This document shows positions 1 through 8,400 of a stretch of 41,906 nt of DNA, in pieces. Within the stretch, counting starts at the first letter, position 1; the number at the start of each line of letters is the position of its first letter. The DNA comes from a virus: positions 1 to 41,906 of the IMG/VR virus record IMGVR_UViG_3300043410_000788; one strand, 5' to 3'. The notes below the pieces were generated by a model. It saw only the letters and a program-made list of their open reading frames with translations, ran no database searches and was not told the DNA's origin. The translations under genes and the position numbers were made by a program.

Positions 1-161
1 GGCTAAAGATCTTGTCAAGCCCGAAGTCACCGACCTCGTGCCTGACGAGCTTCCAACCGACGGGATCCCTGTCGCGGAAGAAATCGATGATGAACCCATC
101 ATCATTACCGAATAAGAAAAAGAAACAAGGAGAAAATTAAAATGGCTGGATTGATCGAAGA
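1..161. repeat. Terminal overlap, left copy (contig circularises)
   Basis: Bases 1-161 match 41746-41906 at 160 of 161 positions; the only difference is A at 127 against C at 41872. The repeat starts inside the Sak4-like gene and ends inside the SSB gene, so it reads as an assembly overlap of a circular or circularly permuted genome. A designed terminal repeat would more likely lie between genes. A physical T7-type direct terminal repeat cannot be excluded from sequence alone. Confidence 0.9.
2..115 (+). CDS. Sak4-like recombinase, C-terminal end only (copy of the 40955 gene)
   Basis: This is the last 37 codons of the AAA-ATPase gene that is complete at 40955-41860, cut by the contig start. 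The reading frame runs to a TAA at 113-115. It contains the acidic C-terminal tail and none of the catalytic motifs. It is not a separate or truncated gene; joining the contig ends restores it. Confidence 0.9.
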   Translation, partial: AKDLVKPEVTDLVPDELPTDGIPVAEEIDDEPIIITE

Positions 162-624
162 ATTCAACATTGACCTGTCCAACGTCGAGGCACCGGAGTA
201 CGGCAAGCCTGCTGACGACATCTACGAGTGGACCCTCGGTGATGTCTTCCTTCAGGAAGGATCTAAGAACTACCCCGACAAGAAGTGGATCGTCTTCAAG
301 TACCTGCTTGGCGACACCGGACGCGACTTCAGCGAGCTCTTCGCTTTGCCTGCTGACGCTGCCAACCCCACGTCGGCAGAGATCCAGCGTCTCGGTTTCT
401 ACAAGCAGCGTCTCGTGTCGCTGGGCGTAGACCCCAACGACGTAAACACTGTCGGAGCGGACGACCTCATCGGTGCCACTGGTACCTTCGAGCTTCGCAC
501 CACCAAGGCAAACAACGGCAAGGAATACCAGAACATTCGTAGCTTCAAGGCAAACCTCGGTAAGCCAGCTGCGAAGACGGCCGCTGCCAAGCCTGCGACT
601 GCGGTATCTAACCCCTTCGCATAG
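142..624 (+). CDS. ssb: Single-stranded DNA-binding protein (phage SSB-like)
   Basis: A 160-aa protein that probably coats single-stranded DNA during replication and recombination. It is predicted beta-rich through about residue 135. A low-complexity Ala/Lys/Thr/Pro linker follows and it ends in NPFA. The start is fixed by AAGGAG followed by an AT-rich spacer and ATG. It lies 27 nt after the Sak4-like recombinase, and Sak4-SSB pairs are a known phage recombination arrangement. The assignment rests on size, composition and context; no diagnostic OB-fold residue pattern was proven by eye. The ribosome site differs by one base between the two copies of the terminal overlap. Confidence 0.7.
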   Translation: MAGLIEEFNIDLSNVEAPEYGKPADDIYEWTLGDVFLQEGSKNYPDKKWIVFKYLLGDTGRDFSELFALPADAANPTSAEIQRLGFYKQRLVSLGVDPNDVNTVGADDLIGATGTFELRTTKANNGKEYQNIRSFKANLGKPAAKTAAAKPATAVSNPFA

Positions 625-630
625 TAAGCT

Positions 631-667
631 GGATGCCCCGACATCTTAGAGCCGTGTCGGGGCATCC
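631..667 (+). other. Intergenic GC hairpin without a U tract
   Basis: GGATGCCCCGACA (631-643) and TGTCGGGGCATCC (655-667) form a perfect 13-bp stem with an 11-nt loop. It starts just after the SSB stop and ends before the primase ribosome site. No T run follows, so it may be an actinobacterial-type U-less terminator, an attenuator or an mRNA-stabilising 3' end. Confidence 0.6.
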
Positions 668-688
668 ACCCCTCAGTTAGGACAAACA

Positions 689-1237
689 ATGAGCGACATC
701 GCAACCGACGAATTAGGCGACTTCTTCGACTATATCTGGAACGACACTGAAGGCTACGTATACCTTCCAGTACAGCCCGCACCCTACGGCCCGAAAGACT
801 GGCAAGGCTTCATGTTTCAGTGGCCTAAGCAGCGAGCTGGCGTGATCCGCCACGTGCTCCGTCATGCTGCTACCGAAGCCAATGTCTTCTACAGCCCCGC
901 CATCTTCAAGGCAGCCAGCCCAAAGAAGGATGCAGTGCTTGGATCGTGGGTGCTCTGGGTAGACTTCGACGGTAACGCTCCCGCCGAGTGGGACGGCGAA
1001 ACTATCCCCAAGCCAACTCTTCGTGTACAGTCGTCATTGCCCGGTCACGAACACGTGTACTGGCGTTTGGACGAATTCGTAACCGACATACCCATGCTGG
1101 AAGACCGTAACCGATCCATCGCTTATCTACTCAGTGCGGACACATCGGGCTGGGACGCTGACCAGATCTTGCGCCCTATCCACACGATCAATCGGAAGCG
1201 CAACCTTCCTGTCGCAATTAAGGAATGGGAACTGTGA
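689..1237 (+). CDS. Archaeo-eukaryotic-type primase domain (prim-pol/RepB-like), separate subunit
   Basis: A 182-aa protein likely to make primers. WVDFDG (about residues 90-95) fits the DxD metal-binding motif of archaeo-eukaryotic-type primases. SSLPGHEHVYW (about 112-122) resembles their S-x-H region, and DQILRPIHTINRK lies near the end. Only the catalytic domain is present; the helicase is encoded by the next gene, which starts within its last codons. Many phages carry the two as one fused primase-helicase, so this looks like a split version. AGGA lies seven bases before ATG. The family call is by motif and neighbourhood. Confidence 0.65.
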   Translation: MSDIATDELGDFFDYIWNDTEGYVYLPVQPAPYGPKDWQGFMFQWPKQRAGVIRHVLRHAATEANVFYSPAIFKAASPKKDAVLGSWVLWVDFDGNAPAEWDGETIPKPTLRVQSSLPGHEHVYWRLDEFVTDIPMLEDRNRSIAYLLSADTSGWDADQILRPIHTINRKRNLPVAIKEWEL

Positions 1238-2493
1238 AGTCTTACTCGCTCAGCTCCTTCGGACACATAACTTCTGCCAAAGAACTCGTATCAAGCAAGA
1301 TCCTCGATGAGGTGCTGCCTTCCATTGACGACGTAAAGACGCTCGCCAAATGGACACCAGAGATGCTCGACCTGTTCAACATGGACAAGAAGATGGCTCT
1401 CGCTACCGATGACCAAGGCACCAAGATCTTCGACCGCTCATCCGGCATGGCTCGCATGGCATACTACGGTGCCGAGCAAGGCTGGACTGACGCACAGATC
1501 ATGGCAGTGCTCATTGACGTGGACAACCGCTGGGGCAAATACACCAACCGCCGCGATCGTGAGACGCGCTACCTAATCCCGCTCGTGAACCGCGCTCGAC
1601 AGAAGCATGGCTACTCCGGCTCGCTCACTGACCTTGCCATGTCGTCACTGCTCCAGCAGCAGAAACCTGTCGATGGCTCCGAAGCATCCAAGATGGTCTG
1701 GGGTTTTGACGAGTTCGTCAATGCCGAATTCAAAATCAACTGGATGCTTGAAGACCTCTTCGCCATTGGCGGCTTTGGTCTGCTCGTAGCTCACCCCGGC
1801 GTAGGTAAGACAACTCTCGCCATCCAGATGGGGGCACAACTCGCTCTAGGACACGAGACATTCCTCAAGTGGAACAATTTGGGTGGTGCCAAAAAGGTTT
1901 TGCTGCTCAGTTTGGAGATGGGTAAGCCTCCGCTGAACCACTTCCTCTCACTGATTAGCAACAGCTACAACGACAAGAAGATGCTGAACCGTAACTTCCT
2001 AGTCGCTCCATTCGGTACTCCGATCCCTCTCGATCAGCCCGAAGGCCAGCAGTTCCTCAGCAACCTGATGGACGAGTACATGCCTGATGTTGTGATCATT
2101 GACTCGTTGCAGAAGATTAGCTCGAAGGAGCTGACGGATGAGCAGGCAGTGAAGAGCTTGATCCATTACCTGTCAGGTGTGCGAGCCAAATACAACACCT
2201 CGCTGCTGGTTATCCACCACAACCGTAAGAAGCCGAACGACGCACAGAAGAAGTCAGTGGAGCTGTCGGATGTGTACGGCTCGACGTATATTGCTACTGA
2301 CGCTGACTTTGTTATGAACCTGCATGCTACCTCTGAGAATGTGGTGGCTGTTACGATGGTGAAGAACCGTCTAGGTCCGACACCGGAACCTTTCGAGATA
2401 CATCGAGACGAGAACCTAACATTCAGTATGGACTTCCAGAAGCTCCACCAGCAATTCATTAAGGACGACAGTGACTTCTTTGATATTGGATAG
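1234..2493 (+). CDS. RepA/DnaB-like hexameric replicative helicase
   Basis: A 419-aa RecA-fold ATPase, probably the replicative helicase working with the primase encoded just upstream. Walker A is HPGVGKTT (about residues 187-194) and Walker B is VVIIDS (about 290). A histidine-rich VIHHNRKK segment (about 326-333) is typical of the RepA/AAA_25 group. The N-terminal 150 residues carry a primase-C-like helical region that may dock the primase. GTG at 1234 is preferred because AAGGA lies nine bases upstream and GTGA overlaps the primase stop. ATG at 1225 is the alternative, but the same AAGGA abuts it. Confidence 0.75.
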   Translation: MKSYSLSSFGHITSAKELVSSKILDEVLPSIDDVKTLAKWTPEMLDLFNMDKKMALATDDQGTKIFDRSSGMARMAYYGAEQGWTDAQIMAVLIDVDNRWGKYTNRRDRETRYLIPLVNRARQKHGYSGSLTDLAMSSLLQQQKPVDGSEASKMVWGFDEFVNAEFKINWMLEDLFAIGGFGLLVAHPGVGKTTLAIQMGAQLALGHETFLKWNNLGGAKKVLLLSLEMGKPPLNHFLSLISNSYNDKKMLNRNFLVAPFGTPIPLDQPEGQQFLSNLMDEYMPDVVIIDSLQKISSKELTDEQAVKSLIHYLSGVRAKYNTSLLVIHHNRKKPNDAQKKSVELSDVYGSTYIATDADFVMNLHATSENVVAVTMVKNRLGPTPEPFEIHRDENLTFSMDFQKLHQQFIKDDSDFFDIG

Positions 2494-4234
2494 CTATGAA
2501 GAACCCGCAGGGCGTGAGATTTTACGTCGTCTATACGACTCCCCCGGTACAGCGATTGCAGTGGACACTGAAACAACCGGATTCAACTGTGTCGGTGGAG
2601 AAGATCGTTGTATTGGTGTCTCCATCGCCGCCTTGCTAGATGATGGCCCAGTGGCTCACTATTACGGGATCGACCACAGTGTTGGTACCAACGTGACACC
2701 AAATACACTGGCTCAGCTTAAGCACGTGCTGGAGCAAGAAGGTCGCCCGCTGATCTTCGCCAACGTACAGTTTGACGTGCTCGCGCTGGAAACTATCGAC
2801 ATCTACACGGCGGACAACCCATTCTGGGACATCCTGACTGTTGCCAATATGGTGGATGAGAATAATCCGATCCAGAAATCGCTGGCACAGCTATCTCTAC
2901 GGTACCTTCAGGAGCAGGGCAAAATTGACACTCCTCAGATTACCAAGGAGAAGAAATCTGGCTGGCTCAACACGACACCGGAAGACATGTTCGAGTATGC
3001 TGTCGCGGATGCCGTGACTACGTGGCGTATCTGGGATCAACTGATGCAACATCCCGAGTGGACAGTAATCCCTGAAGAAGTATGGGATCAGAAGCAGAAG
3101 CTTATTCGTGTGCTCATGCACATGCGCCGCCGGGGTATTCGCATCGATCAAGATTTAGCTCTAACTATGGTACGAATTGGCGAGGCTCGCATTGAAGAGA
3201 TCAAGGCAGAACTTTTATGTAATCCCGCTTCTAATAAGGATATGTACCATTTGCTTATAGAAAAACTTGGTCTACCTGTGCTCAAGGTATCGAAGAAGAC
3301 AGGCAAGCCAAGCTTCGACAAGTTCGCCATGGAGGAGTACGAGGAGCTGTTGGAGCGTATGGACTCACCAGTAGCCAAGCTCATCAAAGAGTTCCGGGGC
3401 TGGCAGAAAGCCATCAGCGCGTCATATAAGCCCTATCTGGACCTTGTTGATGCCGATGGTCGCCTACGCTGCTCCTATAAGACACACGGCACTGTATCGG
3501 GCCGCCTGAGCTGCGCTGAGCCTAATCTTCAGCAGATCCCCAAGGCATCTGACAAGCCGTGGAATGGCAAGGTCAAAGAGTGCTTCATTGCCAAGCCCGG
3601 CTACACCCTTGTCGAGTTCGACTATTCACAGCTAGAGCTGCGCCTCGGCACGGCATACGCCAACGAAGAGTCCCTCAAGAAGGTATTCCGGGAAGGCCGT
3701 GACATCTTCGATGAGATGAGCGGACAACTGAACATGACACGCCAAGATACGAAAACTCTCGTGTACTCGATGCAATACGGCGCAGGGGAGAAGCGCATCA
3801 TGGCAGCGTTCGGTGTCGAACAACCAGAAGCCAAGCGTCTACGCGAGAACTACTTCAACACGTACCCACGATTCAAAGCCCTGTCAGATATTGCATCCGA
3901 ACGAGCAGCACAGCTCGGTCGCGTCAAGATCTGGTCAGGAAGGTACCGTCACTTCCAATATCCCAGCGAGTCCTACAAGGCCCTCAACTCGATCATTCAA
4001 GGCGGGGCTGCCGACATTGTAGAGCGTATTATGGTTAGGGCGTTCGACACGATCGACAACCCAGAATGTCGCCTGTTATTGCAGGTACACGACTCTCTCA
4101 TGTGGGAAATCCAAACCGACAAGGTGGACTACTACATGGAGAAGATCCAAACCCTCATGGAGGATGTGGAACCGAAAGACTTCGACGTGCGCTTTGCTGT
4201 CGATGCGAAAATACTAGGAGGTAAAGATGAGTGA
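2471..4234 (+). CDS. polA: Family A DNA polymerase with 3'-5' exonuclease
   Basis: A 587-aa replicative polymerase. Residues 29-36 (VDTETTG) are exonuclease motif I with D32 and E34. Motif A is VEFDYSQLE with D384. Motif B runs R424-x3-K428-x7-Y436-G437 and motif C is VHDS with H540-D541. Tyr432 is four residues after K428, as in T7 polymerase, so low discrimination against dideoxynucleotides is expected. There is no 5'-nuclease domain. The GTG start has AAGGA five bases upstream, and the first 23 nt overlap the helicase end. A possible processivity clamp is encoded at 34011. Confidence 0.93.
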   Translation: MTSLILDSYEEPAGREILRRLYDSPGTAIAVDTETTGFNCVGGEDRCIGVSIAALLDDGPVAHYYGIDHSVGTNVTPNTLAQLKHVLEQEGRPLIFANVQFDVLALETIDIYTADNPFWDILTVANMVDENNPIQKSLAQLSLRYLQEQGKIDTPQITKEKKSGWLNTTPEDMFEYAVADAVTTWRIWDQLMQHPEWTVIPEEVWDQKQKLIRVLMHMRRRGIRIDQDLALTMVRIGEARIEEIKAELLCNPASNKDMYHLLIEKLGLPVLKVSKKTGKPSFDKFAMEEYEELLERMDSPVAKLIKEFRGWQKAISASYKPYLDLVDADGRLRCSYKTHGTVSGRLSCAEPNLQQIPKASDKPWNGKVKECFIAKPGYTLVEFDYSQLELRLGTAYANEESLKKVFREGRDIFDEMSGQLNMTRQDTKTLVYSMQYGAGEKRIMAAFGVEQPEAKRLRENYFNTYPRFKALSDIASERAAQLGRVKIWSGRYRHFQYPSESYKALNSIIQGGAADIVERIMVRAFDTIDNPECRLLLQVHDSLMWEIQTDKVDYYMEKIQTLMEDVEPKDFDVRFAVDAKILGGKDE

Positions 4235-4403
4235 TGAATTCTACGAATGGCTGAAACAAGGAATCGAAGCTGGCTGGGTCAGCGATGTCGTATGCGACAC
4301 GCACGAAGGCTTGCCTCAGACGGACGCTGAACAGGATGAGTGGGAAGAGGGCGGCGATCCTTGCATCCACGGCATCCGTGTATGGATTGACGGAGGTAAG
4401 TAA
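4227..4403 (+). CDS. Small acidic protein of unknown function (58 aa)
   Basis: The product is strongly acidic, with two Cys (residues 23 and 46) and a WIDGGK end. It overlaps the polymerase stop by eight bases, has AGGAGG upstream and shares TAATG with the next gene. This tight coupling and a good ribosome site support a real gene. I do not recognise a fold. Confidence 0.75.
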   Translation: MSDEFYEWLKQGIEAGWVSDVVCDTHEGLPQTDAEQDEWEEGGDPCIHGIRVWIDGGK

Positions 4404-4582
4404 TGCCACACTACGTTTACAAGTGCGATGACTGTAGCGTCTACCACTCGACAAGCCACAGCATCTCAGAGGATCCAAAAGTGCCATGTCCTAAGTGCAA
4501 GAAGCAAATGCACCGAGTACCACAGGCTACGCCAGCATCATTCAAGGGCGAAGGCTTCTATACGACGGATAAGTTCAACTGA
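4403..4582 (+). CDS. FmdB-like zinc-ribbon protein (59 aa)
   Basis: The N-terminal HYVYKCDDC and the later CPKCK give two CxxC knuckles about 20 residues apart (C8, C11, C29, C32), the layout of FmdB-type small zinc ribbons. It is expected to bind one zinc; its partner and role are unknown. It starts in the TAATG of the preceding gene and its stop overlaps the ATG of the resolvase gene by one base. Confidence 0.75.
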   Translation: MPHYVYKCDDCSVYHSTSHSISEDPKVPCPKCKKQMHRVPQATPASFKGEGFYTTDKFN

Positions 4583-5001
4583 TGATCCTCGTAGTAGACC
4601 CCGGCGACACCACAGGCATGGCTCTCTTCAGTGAGACGGGCGAGCTAGCCGAGCGTGGTCAATATGACTTTGAAAAGGTCATGGAGTTCATTAGCGTACA
4701 TCGAGACATCTCCCAAATTATTGTGGAAGACTACCGACTACGCGCAGGCAAGCAAGCACAGCAGACAGGCAGTCGCTTCCAAGCAGTGCAGGTGATCGGT
4801 GCCCTCAAGTACTACGCCTACATTCGCGGCGCGGAGTTTACCCTTGTCGATGTGCAGGCCAAGACGCTCGGAGCTATGTACTCTGGCGAGAAGCCGCCGA
4901 GCAATCACAAGCTCAGCCACCAAGTAGACGCATCCAACATTGGAATCTACTGGTTCGTGAAGGAAAACATTATAGAGCCTCCAGCATTGAAAGATCTATA
5001 A
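4582..5001 (+). CDS. ruvC: RuvC-like Holliday-junction resolvase
   Basis: A 139-aa RNase H-fold nuclease. VDPGDTTG (residues 5-12) supplies the first catalytic Asp (D6), VEDYRL (about 49-54) a central acidic residue, and SHQVDASNIG near the C-terminus the last His/Asp pair. It probably resolves branched intermediates before packaging. It is the last gene of the rightward arm, 41 bp before the convergent terminator. Confidence 0.82.
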   Translation: MILVVDPGDTTGMALFSETGELAERGQYDFEKVMEFISVHRDISQIIVEDYRLRAGKQAQQTGSRFQAVQVIGALKYYAYIRGAEFTLVDVQAKTLGAMYSGEKPPSNHKLSHQVDASNIGIYWFVKENIIEPPALKDL

Positions 5002-5041
5002 AACCCTATATACTGTTTACGTCGGTCGTCCTAACTGGCGT

Positions 5042-5077
5042 GGCCCCTGCGTAGTCGGTTCCGCAGGGGCCTTCTTC
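5042..5077. terminator. Bidirectional terminator between convergent arms
   Basis: GGCCCCTGCG (5042-5051) and CGCAGGGGCC (5062-5071) form a perfect 10-bp stem with a 10-nt loop, followed on the plus strand by TTCTTCTATTT. It lies between the stop of the resolvase gene and that of the leftward membrane-protein gene, where both transcription arms meet. Confidence 0.85.
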
Positions 5078-5409
5078 TATTTGCCGTTAGCTACGCGACG
5101 TAATTTGCCAGCTTGCCCGGTGAGGCGGGCCTCGTGCTGAGCGAGCTCGTCAAAGATGATAGCTACATCATCAGCATGCTTGCTGATCTTGCTGTCGAAT
5201 TCCTTCTGCTCAGACGAGATCGTGTCGAGCTTGGCAAACACTAGCTTGAACTTAGCGTCGAGATCGTCACGCAAATGTTGAGGATGCGAGTTCGTTATCT
5301 CTTTCTTAGTCTCCTGAATTTTGCGGTTGAGAAACCAACCGACAAGTAGCAATATCAGCGGACTAATAAGCCACTGTAGGATCCCAAGAAGAACAGATTC
5401 GACAGTCAT
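5077..5409 (-). CDS. Membrane-anchored coiled-coil protein (DUF2746-like)
   Basis: This 110-aa protein has one hydrophobic helix (about residues 5-26) and then a charged, heptad-like region (about 28-100). A single anchor with a long coiled coil is the plan of the DUF2746-type proteins common in actinobacteriophages, often near lysis or tail genes. It could be an accessory lysis protein or a minor virion component. It is the last gene of the leftward arm. No clear ribosome site is visible, so the start is moderately certain. Confidence 0.65.
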   Translation of the reverse strand: MTVESVLLGILQWLISPLILLLVGWFLNRKIQETKKEITNSHPQHLRDDLDAKFKLVFAKLDTISSEQKEFDSKISKHADDVAIIFDELAQHEARLTGQAGKLRRVANGK

Positions 5410-5421
5410 AATATCTACAGT

Positions 5422-8400
5422 CTAGTAAGGGTTACGCTGATCTTTTGCGGCAGCGTTACGTTTTTCTAGTTCGGCGTAGTTGATGTAGTTAGGCTTCGAG
5501 AAGTTCTGCAAACCAAGACCAGTCAGCCAGTTACTTGCCGTCATAAACTGGTCGAATGGTGTCTTATTCTTAGCCGCTACAGCGTACTGAGCATCGAGTC
5601 CCTGACCGCTAGCTCCTGACACAATACTTCCAGTGACTGACGTACCTGTGATGTTGGAGATGTAGTTGATTCCGGGGAGGTTGGAGTCTACGTAGTCTGA
5701 GAAGTCCTTGATCTTCGCTCCAGTACCCCATTGCGTACCACCGAGAAGCTCCGCAGGAATACGGAGGAACGGCGAGATCATGCTTGCCGTACCGCGTACA
5801 GGGCCTTGACCAACAAACTGGTTGAGCAAGTCGATGTAGGGGACACCGGGAGCCATTCCGATATAGTTTCCGTTGATCTCAGCGACAGGGCCTGTCATCT
5901 GATCTGTGAGGAAGCTGGGGAACAGCTGGTCCTGTGGGAATGGATCTGCCAACGAGTAGGGATCTACGCCCATAGCTGTCGCAAGTCCGAACGATGCCTT
6001 GGGGAAGACCATGAAACGGCCCGGCTGGGTAGCGATGCCTTCAACAACACGAGGCATGATCAGACGGAACCATGTGTAGAACGGGATAACCGCACGAAGT
6101 TTGGCTTCTCCCGGTGCAAGCATGGTGCTGTCGGGGTGGTGTTTACGTACACGTTGAGCTGCGTACTCGACAAGATCGTTCCAGTTCTTGAAACGCTTAC
6201 CGTTGGCTTCCTTCATAAGGATCTGGTTGAAGTGGTGCAAACGGTTGTAGTGCGTCTGGTATTCAGCCACACCACCAGCGATCTTCTCTACCTTGGTGCC
6301 ACGGAATAGGAGCCTATCGCTCCAACGCTTAGCTAGTCCGCCACCGCCCATCTCGTCAAGCACGTCCTGAGACTGCTTGTACTCGACCATGAGGCCCTTC
6401 TTCTGGGCAGCCTCGTAGACAGCATCAGTGGTGATGTCTCCCCACTTGGATCCGAATAGTACGTCACCAGTCTTAGGCATCTCAGCCATGCCGATGTGCT
6501 TAGCCGTTTCCAACCAATCGACACCCTCATAAGCACGGTGGGTCATCAATACCTTGAAAGCGGCATTTCCAGCCTTCTGATAGTGCTTCAAGCCCTCGGC
6601 AACATACTGGATCATCTCGGAGCTGAGGAAGTTACGTACGTGGTGGCCCGGACGGAGAACGGTAACACCAAACTTCCAGTTAGCCAGCAAGGGCATGTAA
6701 CTGTTACGCAAGAACTGGATCGTTTTAGGTGAGGTAGCAACCTTCTCGATCTGGCGGATCTCATCCAAGTAAGTTTTTTCAATAAACGAACCCTTCGGCA
6801 AATGCCCAATGAAAGGGTTGTCCATGACGTTAGCTGCTTCGGGGATCTGTACAAAGCCCGCCTTGGGAGTCTCTGACCAGATACCACTCATGGAACGGAA
6901 CAGATCAGCTGATACCTTGTCGGAAGCCAGCTGAGCTCCCGCGTGGTACATCTGGCTGAGCAACTGAATAGGATCTTCAGCGTTAGCAAAGACAACCTTC
7001 CATTGCTGGATGGCTGCCTCCACCTCAGAACGTGCCATACCGGCACGGGTCCAGTCACGAGCAGCCTTCAGATCGAACGGGAAATCGATCTTATCCTTAC
7101 GCATGTAAGCTTCCATGTCCTGAATGGTGCCACCACTACGGATGAAAATACTTTCAAGTGCTGCGTTATCTGCGCTTGATCCGAAGACTTGGTGCACGAG
7201 AGGCTTCAATGCTTCACGAGCTGCGGCAGTAGCCGGGTTATCGACACCATTAGCCAAGTCGCGGAACGCTTGAGTAATGAGGCGTGTCTCGGTACCGGGA
7301 ATGAAGCCACGGAATTCACGGGCGACATTAGTAAGCCCGATGTTGTACTCCTGAAGTCCGCGCATGAGCTGGATGGTGGACTGCTGGTAGCGATCCACGA
7401 CACGCTCAGCTCCGTGTCGAATGTCAAAGAATTCACGCATCGGGTTGAGTACGCGAGCCATGTTATGTTCGGCGGCAAGATCGTGAACTGCGGTAGCGCG
7501 AGCAAGCGGATCTACAACATTTCCAAACGCATCGAAACCATCTTCAACAGCTTTTGTGCCGTTGATAAGTTGATCTGCGTATTTGATGTCGTACTGGAAA
7601 CGATCGTAGGTGATCTTCTTCAGTTTTTCTCGTAGGATCTGGTCATTTACCTGTGAAGTAACATCGAAGTTTTGCGACGCACGAGCCGTGTCCTCAATCT
7701 TTACAGCATCCTTAGCTCCCGCAACAAGATCAGCACGTGCCGCATTATCTACGGTAATAGTTGCTGCCTGCTGAGCTGTTGGCATTGTACGGCCCAAAGC
7801 TCCAGTTTCTGAGGTAGTAGCCGGGATGTTAGCCGCTGCGCGGATGCTATCGCCCATAGCCGATGAGTCTTTAGCGAAAGCAGTGAGGCGTTCAAAGTCA
7901 GCCATCGACAGGTCTTTACCTTCAGCAAGGTGACGGGCCGCCACCATAGCTTGATTATCTGCTGCGACACGCGAGATCTCGGGTGCTGCTTCACGGATAA
8001 CCGCGATCATTTCATCCCCAAAACGTACCGGGTCGATCTTGCCGTAGAACATGCCCGGATGACGTGGGTTAGGTTCAAAGAACATCGAGTAAGGCTCGGT
8101 ACCCTTGGTTGGCTTAGCAATGTAGTGGCGGTAAGTACCGGTTTTCTCATTGAGAATGTTCTTAGCTCCGGGAACATCTGCTTTCAAGAAAGCAAGGAGT
8201 TGCTCATCCGTCGTCTCGGGGCGCAAGTGAAGCTCAGTGACAGCCTTCATAATGTTCGTGATCGGGATGCCCGTCTCTTCATTCATCAAAGCGATCTTGA
8301 TAGCTTCACGAGCAATACCCGCCTTGCCATCAATGATCGTTGTCGTTGCTGCCTTGTCGAGAACGGTGTACATCTGTACAACATCCATACGGAATTTGTC

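Noticed and set aside
1-161. T7-type direct terminal repeat
   Set aside because: The length is similar to T7's, but it cuts through two genes and has a mismatch; without read depth an assembly overlap is the simpler reading.
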